DNA of 64,000 bases, taken from the NCBI RefSeq assembly GCF_023264855.1, contig NZ_JAHFUW010000006.1, positions 1-64,000 on the forward strand, read 5' to 3'. The notes below the pieces were generated by a model that was not told the DNA's origin, did not search any database, and worked only from the letters and a program-made list of their open reading frames with translations. This stretch comes from Herbiconiux sp. GTDB taxonomy: Bacteria > Actinomycetota > Actinomycetes > Actinomycetales > Microbacteriaceae. Shown here piece by piece: positions 32,967-42,115 of the stretch; the first letter of the stretch is position 1; each line of letters opens with the position of its first letter. Both the position numbers and the translations under genes were made by a program.

Positions 32967-34169
32967 CTAGTTGAACGCGGCGATGCCGGTGATGTCCCGG
33001 CCGACGATGAGGGATTGGATGGAGTCGGTGCCTTCGTAGGTGTGCACGACCTCCATGTCGGTGAGGTGGCGGGCCACGTGGTTCTCGAGCAGGATGCCGT
33101 TGCCGCCGAGCATGTCGCGCGCCTCGCGGCACAGCGCCCGGGACTTCTGGCCGGTGAACAGCTTCGCCAGCGAGGCCTGCTCGTTGCTCAGCCGGCCCTC
33201 GTTCTGCAGGGCGCCGGTGCGGAAGCACATCAGCTGCATGGCGGTGAGGTCGGCCAGCATGTTCGCGAGCTTGTTCTGCACCAGCTGATAGCTCGCGATC
33301 GGCTTGCCGAACTGCACCCGGTCGTGGGCGAAGCGCACCGCGATCTCGTAGGCCGCCAGCGCATGCCCGAGGGCTTCCCACGCGACCGTCGTGCGGGTGG
33401 TGTTCAGGACGGCGGAGACATCGCGGAACGAGGTCGACTTCTCCAGGCGGTTCCCGGCGGGCACGCGCACGCCGGTCAGGGTGATCTTCGCCTGCTGGAT
33501 GGCGCGCTTGGCCATCTTCCCGGTGATCGCCTCGGCCTCGTACCCCTCGGGATACGCGCCGTCCTCGCCCTTCTCCATCACGAAGGCCTTCACTTTGCCG
33601 TCGCCCACGTCGCGCGCCCAGACGATCACGACGTCGGCCACGTGGCCGAGGCCGATCCAGCGTTTCTCGCCGTTCAGCACGTAGTGGTCGCCGACCAGCT
33701 CGGCGGTGGTCGCGAGGGCGACCGAGTCGGAGCCGTGCTCGGCCTCGGTGAGGGCGAAGGCGCCGAGCAGCTGCAGCTGCACGAGTCGCGGCAGCCAGCG
33801 CTGCTTCTGCTCTTCGCTGCCGAGCAGGTTGATCGTGCCGATCACCAGCCCCGACTGCACCGCGTTCAGGGTGTTGAAGCTGCCGTCGCCCCGGGAGAGC
33901 TCCATGGCCACCAGGCCCGTCTGCAGGCGGGTCAGCCCGGGAGCGCCGTAGCCCTGCACCGCGGTGCCCACGATGCCGAGCTCGGCGAGCTTGGGCAGCA
34001 GGTGATAGGGGAAGTCGGCTTTCTCCCAGTACTCGTTGATCACCGGGGTCACCTCGGTGTCGACGAAGGCGCGCACCCGGGCGACGAGGGCGAGATCCTC
34101 GTCGCTGAGGTAGTCGGCGACCGCGTAGTAGTCGGAGTTCACCGGCAGGGAGGTGTCTATGTCAGTCAT
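32967..34169 (-). CDS. Acyl-CoA dehydrogenase, glutaryl-CoA dehydrogenase-like
   Basis: 400 residues. FAD enzyme with LLGAFALTEAEHGSDS (flavin contact) and the C-terminal VVHTYEGTDSIQSLIVGRDITG whose Glu matches the catalytic base of glutaryl-CoA dehydrogenases (about residue 375). QVQFGKPI-type motif reads DRVQFGKPIASYQLVQ. Likely acts on a dicarboxylyl-CoA. Overlaps the CoA-transferase gene by eight bases. Confidence 0.87.
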   Translation of the reverse strand: MTDIDTSLPVNSDYYAVADYLSDEDLALVARVRAFVDTEVTPVINEYWEKADFPYHLLPKLAELGIVGTAVQGYGAPGLTRLQTGLVAMELSRGDGSFNTLNAVQSGLVIGTINLLGSEEQKQRWLPRLVQLQLLGAFALTEAEHGSDSVALATTAELVGDHYVLNGEKRWIGLGHVADVVIVWARDVGDGKVKAFVMEKGEDGAYPEGYEAEAITGKMAKRAIQQAKITLTGVRVPAGNRLEKSTSFRDVSAVLNTTRTTVAWEALGHALAAYEIAVRFAHDRVQFGKPIASYQLVQNKLANMLADLTAMQLMCFRTGALQNEGRLSNEQASLAKLFTGQKSRALCREARDMLGGNGILLENHVARHLTDMEVVHTYEGTDSIQSLIVGRDITGIAAFN

Positions 34170-35364
34170 GGTGGCCTTTCTCAGGGGTGGCGCGGGCGCC
34201 GACGAGCCAGTCGAGGATGTCGGATCGGCCCTCGTCGAGCAGGGGCGGCGCCCAGTCGTAGCTCGGGGCGGTGCGCGAGAAGCCGATCGGGTTGCGGATG
34301 CCGGGGATCACGCGGTCGCCGGATCCGGCCTCGACCACGGGCGCGAGGCCGAGCTTCGTGGCCGCGTCGATGCCGCCCTGCACGTCGAGGATGGGCGCAG
34401 CGGGCACGCCCGCCGCCTGCAGCAGCGCGGCCCAGTCGGTGGCGCTCTTGTGCCGCAGGCTCTCCACCAGGATGGCGCGCAGCTCGATGCGGTGCGCGCT
34501 GCGGGCCGGTGGCGATGAGAAGCGCGGGTCCTCGCTCAGGTCGCGGAGGCCGAGGTGGCGGCACAGGGCGCGGAACAGCGAGTCGTTGCCGACGGCGATC
34601 ACGATCTCGCCGTCGGCGGTGGGGAAGGGGGCGTAGGGGTACAGACTCGGATGCTCGTTCCCCATCCGCGTGGGCACGTGGCCGGCGATGGCGTAGGCAG
34701 CGGTCTGATTCACCAGTCCGGACAAGGCGGAGGACATCAGGTTCATCTCCACCTGCTGCCCCTCGCCCGTGAGGTCGCGGTGGTGCAGGGCGGCCAGGAT
34801 GCCGATGCAGGCGTGCAGGCCGGTCATCACGTCGAACACCGCGACGCCCGAGCGGAAGGGTGCTCCATGGGGGTCGCCGGTGAGGCTCATCATGCCGGAG
34901 AGGGCCTGGGCCAGGAGGTCGTAGCCGGGGAGGGCGGCGCCTCCGGCCGTGCCGAATCCGGTGATCGACGCGTAGATCACCGAGGGGTTCGCCGGCATGA
35001 TCGAGGCGTAGTCGAGACCGAACCGCGCGAATCCGCCCGGCTTGAAGTTCTCGATCACCACGTCGGCCCGGCTCGCCAGTTCCCGGGCGGTGCTCAGGTC
35101 GTCCGCGTCGCCGAGATCGAGCGCGATCGAGCGCTTGTTGCGGTTCACCGAGAGGTAGTAGGTCGACTCGTCGCCGCTGACCGGCGGCTTGTACTGCCGG
35201 GTCTCGTCGCCGCCGGGCGACTCGATCTTGATCACCGTGGCGCCCATGTCGGCCAGCAGCATGGTGCAGTAGGGACCGGCCAGCACCCGGGAGAAGTCGG
35301 CCACCACGAGCCCCGCCAGGGCCCCGGTGGCCTCGCGGCCGAAGATCGCCTCGTTCAGGGTCAT
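34162..35364 (-). CDS. Family III CoA-transferase (CaiB/BaiF)
   Basis: 400 residues. N-terminal LAGLVVADFSRVLAGPYCTM, central YASITGFGTAGG and GYDLLAQALSG with the catalytic Asp (about residue 165), then DPHGAPFRSGVAVFDVMTG. Transfers CoA, probably from succinyl-CoA, onto a carboxylic acid; no CoA ligase is present in the cluster, so this is the likely entry step. Overlaps neighbours on both sides (8 and 4 bases), hence one transcript. Confidence 0.9.
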   Translation of the reverse strand: MTLNEAIFGREATGALAGLVVADFSRVLAGPYCTMLLADMGATVIKIESPGGDETRQYKPPVSGDESTYYLSVNRNKRSIALDLGDADDLSTARELASRADVVIENFKPGGFARFGLDYASIMPANPSVIYASITGFGTAGGAALPGYDLLAQALSGMMSLTGDPHGAPFRSGVAVFDVMTGLHACIGILAALHHRDLTGEGQQVEMNLMSSALSGLVNQTAAYAIAGHVPTRMGNEHPSLYPYAPFPTADGEIVIAVGNDSLFRALCRHLGLRDLSEDPRFSSPPARSAHRIELRAILVESLRHKSATDWAALLQAAGVPAAPILDVQGGIDAATKLGLAPVVEAGSGDRVIPGIRNPIGFSRTAPSYDWAPPLLDEGRSDILDWLVGARATPEKGHHD

Positions 35365-36230
35365 CGCGCCGCCCCGTCCTCGTCGTAGTCGAAGAAGCCG
35401 CGGCCGCTCTTGCGGCCGAGCGCTCCCTCGGCCACCAGATCGATCAGGATCTGCGGCGGTTCGAACCGGGGGCCGATCGTCTCGTGCAGGTACCGGGCGA
35501 TGCCCAGGCGCACGTCAAGGCCCACCAGGTCGGAGGTGCGCAGTGGGCCCACCGGATGGCGGTAGCCGAGCGTCATGGCCGCGTCGATGTCGGCGGCGTC
35601 GGCGACGCCCTCCTCCACCATGCGCATCGCCTCGAGGGCGATGGCGAGACCGAGTCGCGAACTGGCGAAGCCCGGGCTGTCGCGCACCGTGATCGCGGTC
35701 TTGCCGAGGGCCTGCACCCATTCGGCGGCCTGTACGGCGTAGTCGGGGGAGGTGGCTTCGGCGACCACGATCTCGACCAGGGCCGAGGCGGGAACGGGGT
35801 TGAAGAAATGCAGGCCGCCGAAGCGCTCGGGCCGGGCCAGCTCGCCTGCCAGCCGCGCGAGCGAGAGCGACGAGGTGTTCGTCGCGAGCCAGGCCCCGTC
35901 GTCGAGCTGCTGCTCGGCTTCGGCCAGGGCGGTGCTCTTCAGCGCGAAGTCCTCGGGAACGGCCTCCACCACGAGGCCCGCGCCGGCGAAGACGCTCTTG
36001 TCGGTGCTGACACGCAGCCGCCCGAGCAGGTCGCTCTCGCTCTCGTCGACGGCGCCACGCGCGATGCTCGTGCGCACGCTGGCGGCGATGCGCTCGTAAG
36101 CGGCATCCGCCCACTCCGGCTTCTGCTCCACCACCACGACGGCGGCTCCCGAGGTGAGGAACGCGTGGGCGATACCCGCGCCCATCCGGCCCCCGCCCAG
36201 CACGCCCACGCGCTCGGGCACGGCGCTCAT
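35361..36230 (-). CDS. 3-hydroxyacyl-CoA dehydrogenase
   Basis: 289 residues, stand-alone HbdA/PaaH type. NAD motif GVLGGGRMGAGIAHAF at the N-terminus; GGLHFFNPVPASALVEIV with the catalytic His (about residue 140), Glu partner in that motif; DSPGFASSRLG and GYRHPVGPLRTSDLVGLD in the C-terminal helical domain. Oxidises the 3-hydroxyacyl-CoA made by the hydratase encoded just upstream. Confidence 0.92.
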   Translation of the reverse strand: MSAVPERVGVLGGGRMGAGIAHAFLTSGAAVVVVEQKPEWADAAYERIAASVRTSIARGAVDESESDLLGRLRVSTDKSVFAGAGLVVEAVPEDFALKSTALAEAEQQLDDGAWLATNTSSLSLARLAGELARPERFGGLHFFNPVPASALVEIVVAEATSPDYAVQAAEWVQALGKTAITVRDSPGFASSRLGLAIALEAMRMVEEGVADAADIDAAMTLGYRHPVGPLRTSDLVGLDVRLGIARYLHETIGPRFEPPQILIDLVAEGALGRKSGRGFFDYDEDGAAR

Positions 36231-36979
36231 CGGGCCACCCGCTTGCGATTCAGGAACTCGGCCATCCGCACGTTCTTCCCCTCCGATTCGAACAGCACCG
36301 CCTGGGCGAGGTTGTCGACGTACGGATGCGCCGACTCCGGCATCCGCATGACGAGCTTGCTCACCCGCACCGCGACGGGATCCTGGGTGGCGATGCGGTC
36401 GGCGAGGCGGGAGGCGGCGTCCATCAGGTCCTCCGGCTCGTGCAGCTCGGTGACCAGGTGCAGGTCGAGCGCCTCGCGGGCGTCGAGGATGCGGCCGGCC
36501 AGGAGCACCTCGGTGGCGATGGCCTCGCCGATCAGGTTGCGCAGGCGCCAGGTGCCGCCGGCCGCGGCCATGATGCCGAGGCCCGTCTCGGGATTGCCGA
36601 AGCGGGCCCGCGGCGTGGCGATGCGGAAGTCCGCCGCCATGGCCAGCTCGGCGCCGCCGCCGAGGGCGAACCCGTCGATCGCGGCGATGGTGGGCAGCGG
36701 GAGGCGGGAGATGCGGTCGAACAGCCCGGAGTTGATTCCGGCGAGGGCGTCGATCGCGCGACGCTCCTTCAGCTCGCCGATGTCGGCTCCGGAGGCGAAC
36801 ACGGCGCTGGAGCCCGTCAGGGATCCCGAGAGGATCAGGATGCGCGGCGTGCGTTCCAGCGAATCGCAGAGCCGGTGCAGCTCGGCGACGACCTCCTGAT
36901 CGATCGCGTTCCGCGTCTCGGGCCGTTCGATCCGCGCGAAGACGCGGTCGGACTCCTCGTCGATGTGAATTGACGGCAT
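36227..36979 (-). CDS. Enoyl-CoA hydratase/isomerase
   Basis: 250 residues, crotonase fold. FASGADIGELKE forms the CoA site, AAIDGFALGGGAELAMAADF the oxyanion hole and first Glu, RFGNPETGLGIM the second Glu. ATG at 36979 chosen: GAAAGGG upstream and crotonase homology starts at once; longer readings add unrelated residues. First gene of the CoA operon, divergent from the aldehyde dehydrogenase at 37192 over a 212-bp control region. Confidence 0.9.
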   Translation of the reverse strand: MPSIHIDEESDRVFARIERPETRNAIDQEVVAELHRLCDSLERTPRILILSGSLTGSSAVFASGADIGELKERRAIDALAGINSGLFDRISRLPLPTIAAIDGFALGGGAELAMAADFRIATPRARFGNPETGLGIMAAAGGTWRLRNLIGEAIATEVLLAGRILDAREALDLHLVTELHEPEDLMDAASRLADRIATQDPVAVRVSKLVMRMPESAHPYVDNLAQAVLFESEGKNVRMAEFLNRKRVAR

Positions 36980-37191
36980 CTTCGCCTGCACCCTTTCTCG
37001 CGACTGTGCGACCGGCCCCTGCGACCTGAGTTGCCAGTGAACACGATCGGCTGAGCGGCGGCGGGCGAGTGTGCAGTTATTGACCATTCCCCGGGTGCGA
37101 CCGGGGCGGCATCCGCCCGACGCCGGAGAATTCGGGTGGGCGCTTCATCGCGCCCGCACGCTTCGGTCCAATCAATGTCGAGGAGGCATCG
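36980..37191. promoter_or_regulatory. Divergent control region
   Basis: 212 bp between the CoA operon and the aldehyde dehydrogenase gene. Contains a TGAACAC half-site (37038-37044) like that of the palindromes at 39860 and 41961, a repeated TGCGACC, and a 6-bp hairpin CCCCGG/CCGGGG (37089-37106). No clear -35/-10 pair was found. Confidence 0.35.
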
Positions 37192-38565
37192 GTGAGTTAC
37201 TACCAGACCATCAACCCAGCAACCGGACAGGTGGAGGAGGAGTTCGAGACCCTGCACGACGAGGCGATCGAGCCCGTGCTCGCCACGGCCGACGCCGCCT
37301 ACCGTGCGTGGCGGGCGCGCCCGCTCGCCGAGCGGAGCGCGATCGTGAGCCGTGCCGCCGCGATCTGCCGGGAGCGCACCGAGGAGCTCGCCGCCGTGCT
37401 CACCGCCGAGATGGGCAAGCCGATCGTGCAGGCCCGGGGCGAGGTGGGCATCTGGGCGGCCATCTTCGACTACTTCGCCGACAACGCCGAGAAGTTCCTC
37501 GCCGACGAGGATCTGGAGATCATGGGCGGCGGCGAGGCCTGGGTGCGCACCGAGCCGATCGGCGTGCTGCTGGGCATCATGCCGTGGAACTTCCCGTACT
37601 ACCAGGCGGCCCGGTTCATCGCCCCCAACCTGGTGCTCGGCAACGCGATCGTGCTGAAGCACGCGCGCAACTGCCCGCGCTCGGCGCTCGCGATCGCTCA
37701 GGTGATGACGGATGCCGGCGTGCCCGAGGGCGTGTACACCAACGTCTTCGCCACCAACGAGCAGGTCGCCACCATCCTCGCCGACCCGCGCATCCAGGGC
37801 GTCTCGCTCACCGGCTCCGAGCGGGCGGGCTCCGCCGTCGGCGAGATCGCCGGGCGGCACATGAAGAAGTACGTGCTGGAGCTCGGCGGTTCCGACCCGT
37901 TCATCGTGGTCGACCCCGTCGACATGGCCGCCGCCGCCCAGGCCGCGGCGATCGGGCGGATGCACAACGCCGGCCAGGTCTGCACCGCCTCGAAGCGGTT
38001 CATCGTGCTCGACGCCGTCTACGACGACTTCGTCTCGCAGTTCGTCAAGGCCATCGACGTCTACCAGCCCGGTGACCCGACCGCGGAGAGCACGAACCTC
38101 GGGCCGTTGTCGACCGCCGCCGCCGTCGATGAACTCGAAGAGCAGCTCGGTGAGGCCGTACGGGCCGGCGCGACCGTGCTGGTGGAGGGCGGACGGGTCG
38201 AGGGCGAGGGCAGCTACTTCCGCCCCTCGGTGCTCACCGATGTCACGCCCGGGATGCGCGCCTACAGCGAGGAGCTGTTCGGGCCGGTGGCGGTCGTCTA
38301 CCGCGTCGCCGACCTCGACGAGGCGGTCGCGCTCGCCAACACCTCGCCCTACGGCCTCGCGGTCTCGCTCTTCGGGCAGGACGAGGAGACGTTACGGGCG
38401 GCGGCGGAGGATCTCGACTTCGGCATGGTGTGGATCAACGGGATCAGCCGCAGTGCGCCCGACCTGCCCTTCGGCGGGGTCAAGCGCTCCGGCGTCGGCC
38501 GGGAGCTCTCCCGCTACGGCATGTACGAGTTCGCCAACAAGAAGCTCGTGCGCATTCCGCGCTGA
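37192..38565 (+). CDS. NAD(P)-dependent succinate-semialdehyde-type dehydrogenase
   Basis: 457 residues, ALDH superfamily, short GabD2/Sad/YneI style. LGIMPWNFPYYQAARFIAPN (cofactor), LELGGSDPFIVV (catalytic Glu, about residue 231) and NAGQVCTASKRF (Cys, about 265). GTG start is set by AGGAGG at 37180-37185. Likely oxidises a dicarboxylate semialdehyde, feeding the CoA-transferase operon that runs away from it. Followed by a strong terminator. Confidence 0.9.
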   Translation: MSYYQTINPATGQVEEEFETLHDEAIEPVLATADAAYRAWRARPLAERSAIVSRAAAICRERTEELAAVLTAEMGKPIVQARGEVGIWAAIFDYFADNAEKFLADEDLEIMGGGEAWVRTEPIGVLLGIMPWNFPYYQAARFIAPNLVLGNAIVLKHARNCPRSALAIAQVMTDAGVPEGVYTNVFATNEQVATILADPRIQGVSLTGSERAGSAVGEIAGRHMKKYVLELGGSDPFIVVDPVDMAAAAQAAAIGRMHNAGQVCTASKRFIVLDAVYDDFVSQFVKAIDVYQPGDPTAESTNLGPLSTAAAVDELEEQLGEAVRAGATVLVEGGRVEGEGSYFRPSVLTDVTPGMRAYSEELFGPVAVVYRVADLDEAVALANTSPYGLAVSLFGQDEETLRAAAEDLDFGMVWINGISRSAPDLPFGGVKRSGVGRELSRYGMYEFANKKLVRIPR

Positions 38566-38598
38566 GCATCGGCCGAAGGGCCGGCCGCCGACGAAAGA

Positions 38599-38624
38599 GG
38601 GCCCGGAGCGAAAGCTCCGGGCCC
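38599..38624. terminator. Hairpin with GAAA loop between convergent genes
   Basis: 11-bp perfect stem GGGCCCGGAGC / GCTCCGGGCCC closed by GAAA, followed by TTCC. Separates the convergent aldehyde dehydrogenase and LLM genes. Confidence 0.8.
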
Positions 38625-38646
38625 TTCCTGGTGCGGTGACCGGTGA

Positions 38647-39744
38647 TCAGGCCAGTGCGGGCACCGACGCGAACCGGGGCGCGACCTCGGTGGCCAGCAG
38701 CGTGAGCGTCTCGCGCTCACGCGCCTCGTTCTTGCCGCCGTCCATCATCGACAGCAGCAGCGTGCCGAACGGGCCGGTCGACTCGCGGAACGCCTGCAGC
38801 TTCTGCGTCACGGTGTCGGGCGAGCCGTAGATGACCATGCTCTCGATCAGGTCGTCGACGGTGAGGTCGTCGTCGGCGACGGACGGGTCCTGCTTCATGA
38901 CGGCGGTGTAGTTGGCCGCCTTCAGCACCTCCCAGAGGTACGCGAAGTAGTAGTAGTTGCCGCCTTCGGGGTCGAACACCCGATCCTTGGCCTCGGCGTC
39001 GGTCTGCGCGATGACCATGTTGCGCGACACCCGCCACTCGTCGCCCGTGGGCTCCCGGCCGATCGTCTCGCAGCCCTCGACATACTTCTTCCAGTGGCTC
39101 TCCACCACGAACTGCGGACAGAAGTTCGCCGTCATCGGCGCCCATCCGCGCTCGACCGCCTTCTTGACGCTGCCTGAGAACGGCGACATCGCCGTCGAGA
39201 GGATCGGCGGGTGGGGCTGCTGCAGCGGCTTGCCGATGCTGCCCACGCCGAGCTCGGGGATGACGGTGCCCGCGATGCCGAACTCGTAGTGCTTCGTCTT
39301 GATCGCGTAGGGCGGGTCGCTCTTCCAGAGGTCGAGGATGATGTCGATCGACTCCTCCATCTTCTCGTTGCGCAGCTCGCCGTCGAGCACGTCGAACAGC
39401 TCCATGTCGCTGGCGAGGCCGCCCGGGCCGATTCCGAACAGGAAGCGCCCGTTGCTCAGGTGGTCGAACATCGCGGCCTCGGCGGCGACGATCGCGGGGT
39501 GGTGGTTGGGCAGGGCGAGAACGCCGGTGCCGAGCTTGATGTTCTTGGTGCGGCTGATCAGCGATGCGAGGAACATCATCGGGGCCGGAATGGGCTCCGT
39601 GGTGCAGGAGATGTGCTCTCCGATGAACACCTCCTCGTATCCGAGCTGATCCGCCAGGATGATCCGTTCTGCATCCTCCACATAGACCTCCGCGCGATTG
39701 CGCGTCGGCGGGTGGAGAGGCATTCCGAACAGGCCGATTTTCAT
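38647..39744 (-). CDS. LLM class flavin-dependent monooxygenase
   Basis: 365 residues, luciferase-like barrel: MKIGLFGMPLHPPTRN, ADQLGYEEVFIGEHI, RTKNIKLGTGVLALPNHHP, MFDHLSNGRFLFGIGPGGL. Pattern is that of limonene monooxygenase/alkanal monooxygenase-like enzymes and type II Baeyer-Villiger enzymes, which use FMNH2 from a separate reductase. AAAGGA before the ATG. Divergent from the GAF-Fis regulator at 39952 with two TGTTC-N7-GAACA sites between, so probably under that regulator. Confidence 0.85.
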   Translation of the reverse strand: MKIGLFGMPLHPPTRNRAEVYVEDAERIILADQLGYEEVFIGEHISCTTEPIPAPMMFLASLISRTKNIKLGTGVLALPNHHPAIVAAEAAMFDHLSNGRFLFGIGPGGLASDMELFDVLDGELRNEKMEESIDIILDLWKSDPPYAIKTKHYEFGIAGTVIPELGVGSIGKPLQQPHPPILSTAMSPFSGSVKKAVERGWAPMTANFCPQFVVESHWKKYVEGCETIGREPTGDEWRVSRNMVIAQTDAEAKDRVFDPEGGNYYYFAYLWEVLKAANYTAVMKQDPSVADDDLTVDDLIESMVIYGSPDTVTQKLQAFRESTGPFGTLLLSMMDGGKNEARERETLTLLATEVAPRFASVPALA

Positions 39745-39817
39745 GGTGTTCCTTTCTCCGTTGAATGGCTCTTCGACGCTCTGATCGTCACGCGCTTCGA
39801 CGGTGCCGGAGCGGCCG

Positions 39818-39834
39818 TGTTCATGAACCGAACA
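39818..39834. promoter_or_regulatory. TGTTC-N7-GAACA palindrome, site A
   Basis: In the divergent region of the LLM gene (39744) and the GAF-Fis regulator (39952). Centre is 42 bp (four helical turns) from site B. Confidence 0.65.
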
Positions 39835-39859
39835 TCCGGCGGCCCCGGATCCGGCCCGG

Positions 39860-39876
39860 TGTTCAAGTGCTGAACA
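39860..39876. promoter_or_regulatory. TGTTC-N7-GAACA palindrome, site B
   Basis: Extends to GTGTTCA-N5-TGAACAC (39859-39877), identical in both half-sites to site C at 41961. Lies about 75 bases before the regulator start. Confidence 0.75.
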
Positions 39877-39951
39877 CTTTCGGCACCTTCAGGGGGTTGA
39901 CGGGCGACACTGGATCGTCACGCGATGAGGCGCGGCGAAGTGAGGTGCGAG

Positions 39952-40986
39952 ATGCAGACAGCAGTCAGTTGGGAATCGTTCGTCAGTGACGCGGGCCTGG
40001 CCAAGCCCGCGCCGGCTCCGTGGCCGGCGGCCGAGTCCGCCGATTCGGCCCCCAGCCCGTACGAGCTCAGCCAGGAACTGATGCGCTCGGCCACCGACAT
40101 CCTCCGCTCCACCGAGGACTCGCTCGCCGACACCACGAGCTGGCTCGCGCTCGCCGACGCCTCGGGTGTCATCACCTACGAGTGGGCCTCCAGCTCGAAC
40201 CTCAAGCACCTCATGTCCCGGGCCGATGTCGAGGCGGGTGCCGACCTCGCCGAGTCGCACGTGGGCCCGAACGGCGTGGGATCCGCGCTCGCCCGCCGCA
40301 CCCGGATGCTGGTCAGGGGAGACGAGCACGCGAACGAGAGCTGGTACTCGCTCGCGTGCGGAGCCAGCCCGATCGTGCACCCGGTGACGCGGTCCCTGAT
40401 GGGCGTCGTGAACGTCACCTGTCTGGCCGACGAGCAGAACCAGCACCTCAAGATCACCCTGAACTCGATGGTCATGGGCATCCAGCAGGCACTGCTGGCC
40501 CGGTCCCGTACGCGCCATCAGCGCCTGCTCGACGCGCACCTGCGGGTACGGCAGGCCTCACGGGGGTCGGTCGTCACCCTCGACGCGTTCACGATGATCG
40601 TCGAGGACGACCTGGGCGGGCTCGTGGACCGGCAGGCGATGTGGGCGCTGATCGAGTCGGTCGGACCGCTCGCCACCGAGCTGCCCCTTCCCTCGGGACA
40701 GCGGATGCAGATCGTGCCGGTCGTGCGCGGGCGTCTCTCGGAGGGATGCTCCCTCCTGTTCGATCGTGGCCGGGGCAGCGATCTGGCGGGGCAGCCCCCG
40801 TTGGGTTCCCTCGACGGAAACCGGGTGCGCCGCGAGCGGCTGAGCCCGCTCGAGCAGGCCGAGTTCGACGTGATCGTCGCCGTTCTGCACGAGACGGCCG
40901 GCAACAAGTCCGAGGCGGCTGCTCAGCTGCAGATCTCCCGCGGCACGCTCTACGAGCGCCTGCGCCGCTACGGGCTCCAGAGCTGA
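39952..40986 (+). CDS. GAF-Fis transcriptional regulator without AAA+ domain (1)
   Basis: 344 residues. N-terminal GAF-type sensor (about residues 55-175: TTSWLALADASGVITYEW, ESHVGPNGVGSALA, VNVTCLADEQNQHLKIT) as in AcoR/DhaR, a divergent linker, and a C-terminal Fis-type HTH (LSPLEQAEFDVIVAVLHETA, NKSEAAAQLQISRGTLYERL). The sigma54-interacting AAA+ module of classical AcoR/DhaR is missing. ATG 39952 chosen because the paralogue at 41028 aligns from the same point (SWESFVS / SWEKFVE). Probably controls the LLM gene and itself. Confidence 0.82.
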   Translation: MQTAVSWESFVSDAGLAKPAPAPWPAAESADSAPSPYELSQELMRSATDILRSTEDSLADTTSWLALADASGVITYEWASSSNLKHLMSRADVEAGADLAESHVGPNGVGSALARRTRMLVRGDEHANESWYSLACGASPIVHPVTRSLMGVVNVTCLADEQNQHLKITLNSMVMGIQQALLARSRTRHQRLLDAHLRVRQASRGSVVTLDAFTMIVEDDLGGLVDRQAMWALIESVGPLATELPLPSGQRMQIVPVVRGRLSEGCSLLFDRGRGSDLAGQPPLGSLDGNRVRRERLSPLEQAEFDVIVAVLHETAGNKSEAAAQLQISRGTLYERLRRYGLQS

Positions 40987-41027
40987 TCGCGGCCACTCCG
41001 GCACGGTGAGTGCCGGGCCGGAGCGCG

Positions 41028-41885
41028 TCAGCTGTCGGTGATGCCGTACCGGCGCAGGCGCTCGTAGAGCGTGCCGCGGGAGATGCGCAATCTCTCCGCC
41101 GCTTCCGACTTGTTGCCCTCGACGTCGCGCAGCACGCTGCGGATGACGTCGTACTCGGCCTGTTCGATCGGCCCGAGAGGTCCGACGTCGGTGCGCATCC
41201 GCCTTCCCCCGCCCGGCGCGTTCGGCTCGGCGCCGAACACGCTCGACCAGCCCCCCTCGTGGTGCGGGAGGGGCCGCCGGCGGTGGCTGCGCAGTCCCGC
41301 TGTCAGCACCGAACGGATCCCGGCGACCATGAGCTCGAGGGTGATCTTGAGGTGCTGGTTCTCGTCGCCGGCGAGACAGGTGATGTTCACCGCCCCGAGC
41401 GGTTCGTTGGTGATCGGATGCGGTATCGGGGCGGCCGCGCACACCAGGCTGTGCCAGTTCGAGTTGAAATGCTCACTGCCGCGCACGACGGCCGGAGCCC
41501 GGGTGGCGAGAGCGAGGCCCACTCCGTTCGTGCCGACGGTGCTCTCGTCGAGCACCACACCGCTGGAGACCGCCATGGCGGTCAAGCGGTCACGGAGCGA
41601 GACCGTGGAGGACCACTCGTAGATCACCACGCCGCGGGCGTCGGCCACCGAAACCCAGGTCGTGGTGCCGGACAGGGCATCCTGATAGCCGCGCACCACC
41701 TGACGGGTGGCCCGGGCGAGCATGTCGTCGGGGTCGAACTCCCGCCTCGCCTCCAGTCGTGCGGAGGAGGTAGGCGCGGACGTCGACCTGGTCCACGACG
41801 CGGCGATCGGCAGTCGCACCCCGTCGATCGAGCGCGACTCGACGAACTTCTCCCAGCTGCTGGAGTCGGCCTTGTCGTCCGTCAC
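41028..41885 (-). CDS. GAF-Fis transcriptional regulator without AAA+ domain (2)
   Basis: 285 residues from GTG 41885, preceded by GGAG; a longer reading to 41957 would run towards the palindrome and lacks homology. GAF-like sensor (TTTWVSVADARGVVIYEWSS, TVGTNGVGLALATRAP, VNITCLAGDENQHLKITLEL) followed by Fis HTH (IEQAEYDVIRSVLRDVEGNK, SEAAERLRISRGTLYERLRR). Clear paralogue of the gene at 39952 but without its 70-residue linker; stops of the two convergent genes are 41 bases apart. Divergent from the SDR operon at 42116. Confidence 0.82.
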   Translation of the reverse strand: MTDDKADSSSWEKFVESRSIDGVRLPIAASWTRSTSAPTSSARLEARREFDPDDMLARATRQVVRGYQDALSGTTTWVSVADARGVVIYEWSSTVSLRDRLTAMAVSSGVVLDESTVGTNGVGLALATRAPAVVRGSEHFNSNWHSLVCAAAPIPHPITNEPLGAVNITCLAGDENQHLKITLELMVAGIRSVLTAGLRSHRRRPLPHHEGGWSSVFGAEPNAPGGGRRMRTDVGPLGPIEQAEYDVIRSVLRDVEGNKSEAAERLRISRGTLYERLRRYGITDS

Positions 41886-41960
41886 GTCATCTCCGGGTCG
41901 GATGGAGCGCGTCTTTGCGTGTGGCACCAGGCTACCGCGCCCGGCGCGCGCAGTCACGGG

Positions 41961-41977
41961 TGTTCAATTCGTGAACA
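41961..41977. promoter_or_regulatory. TGTTC-N7-GAACA palindrome, site C
   Basis: GTGTTCA-N5-TGAACAC (41960-41978) in the 230-bp region between regulator 2 and the SDR operon, 76 bases upstream of regulator 2's start. Same half-sites as site B. Confidence 0.75.
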
Positions 41978-42115
41978 CCCGGCGCCGATCGAGGTGCCTC
42001 CCGTGCAATTCTTCGACAGCGATCCTCCGGGTCCGTACCGCGGCGACATCATCGACAGCGACGGTCCGGCCCCGCGAGGTTCGGACGCACGATTTCGATA
42101 CGAGGAGGTATCCCC

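Noticed and set aside
37089-37106. CCCCGG/CCGGGG hairpin in the divergent region
   Set aside because: Six GC pairs are expected often at this base composition; listed only as a note in the control region.
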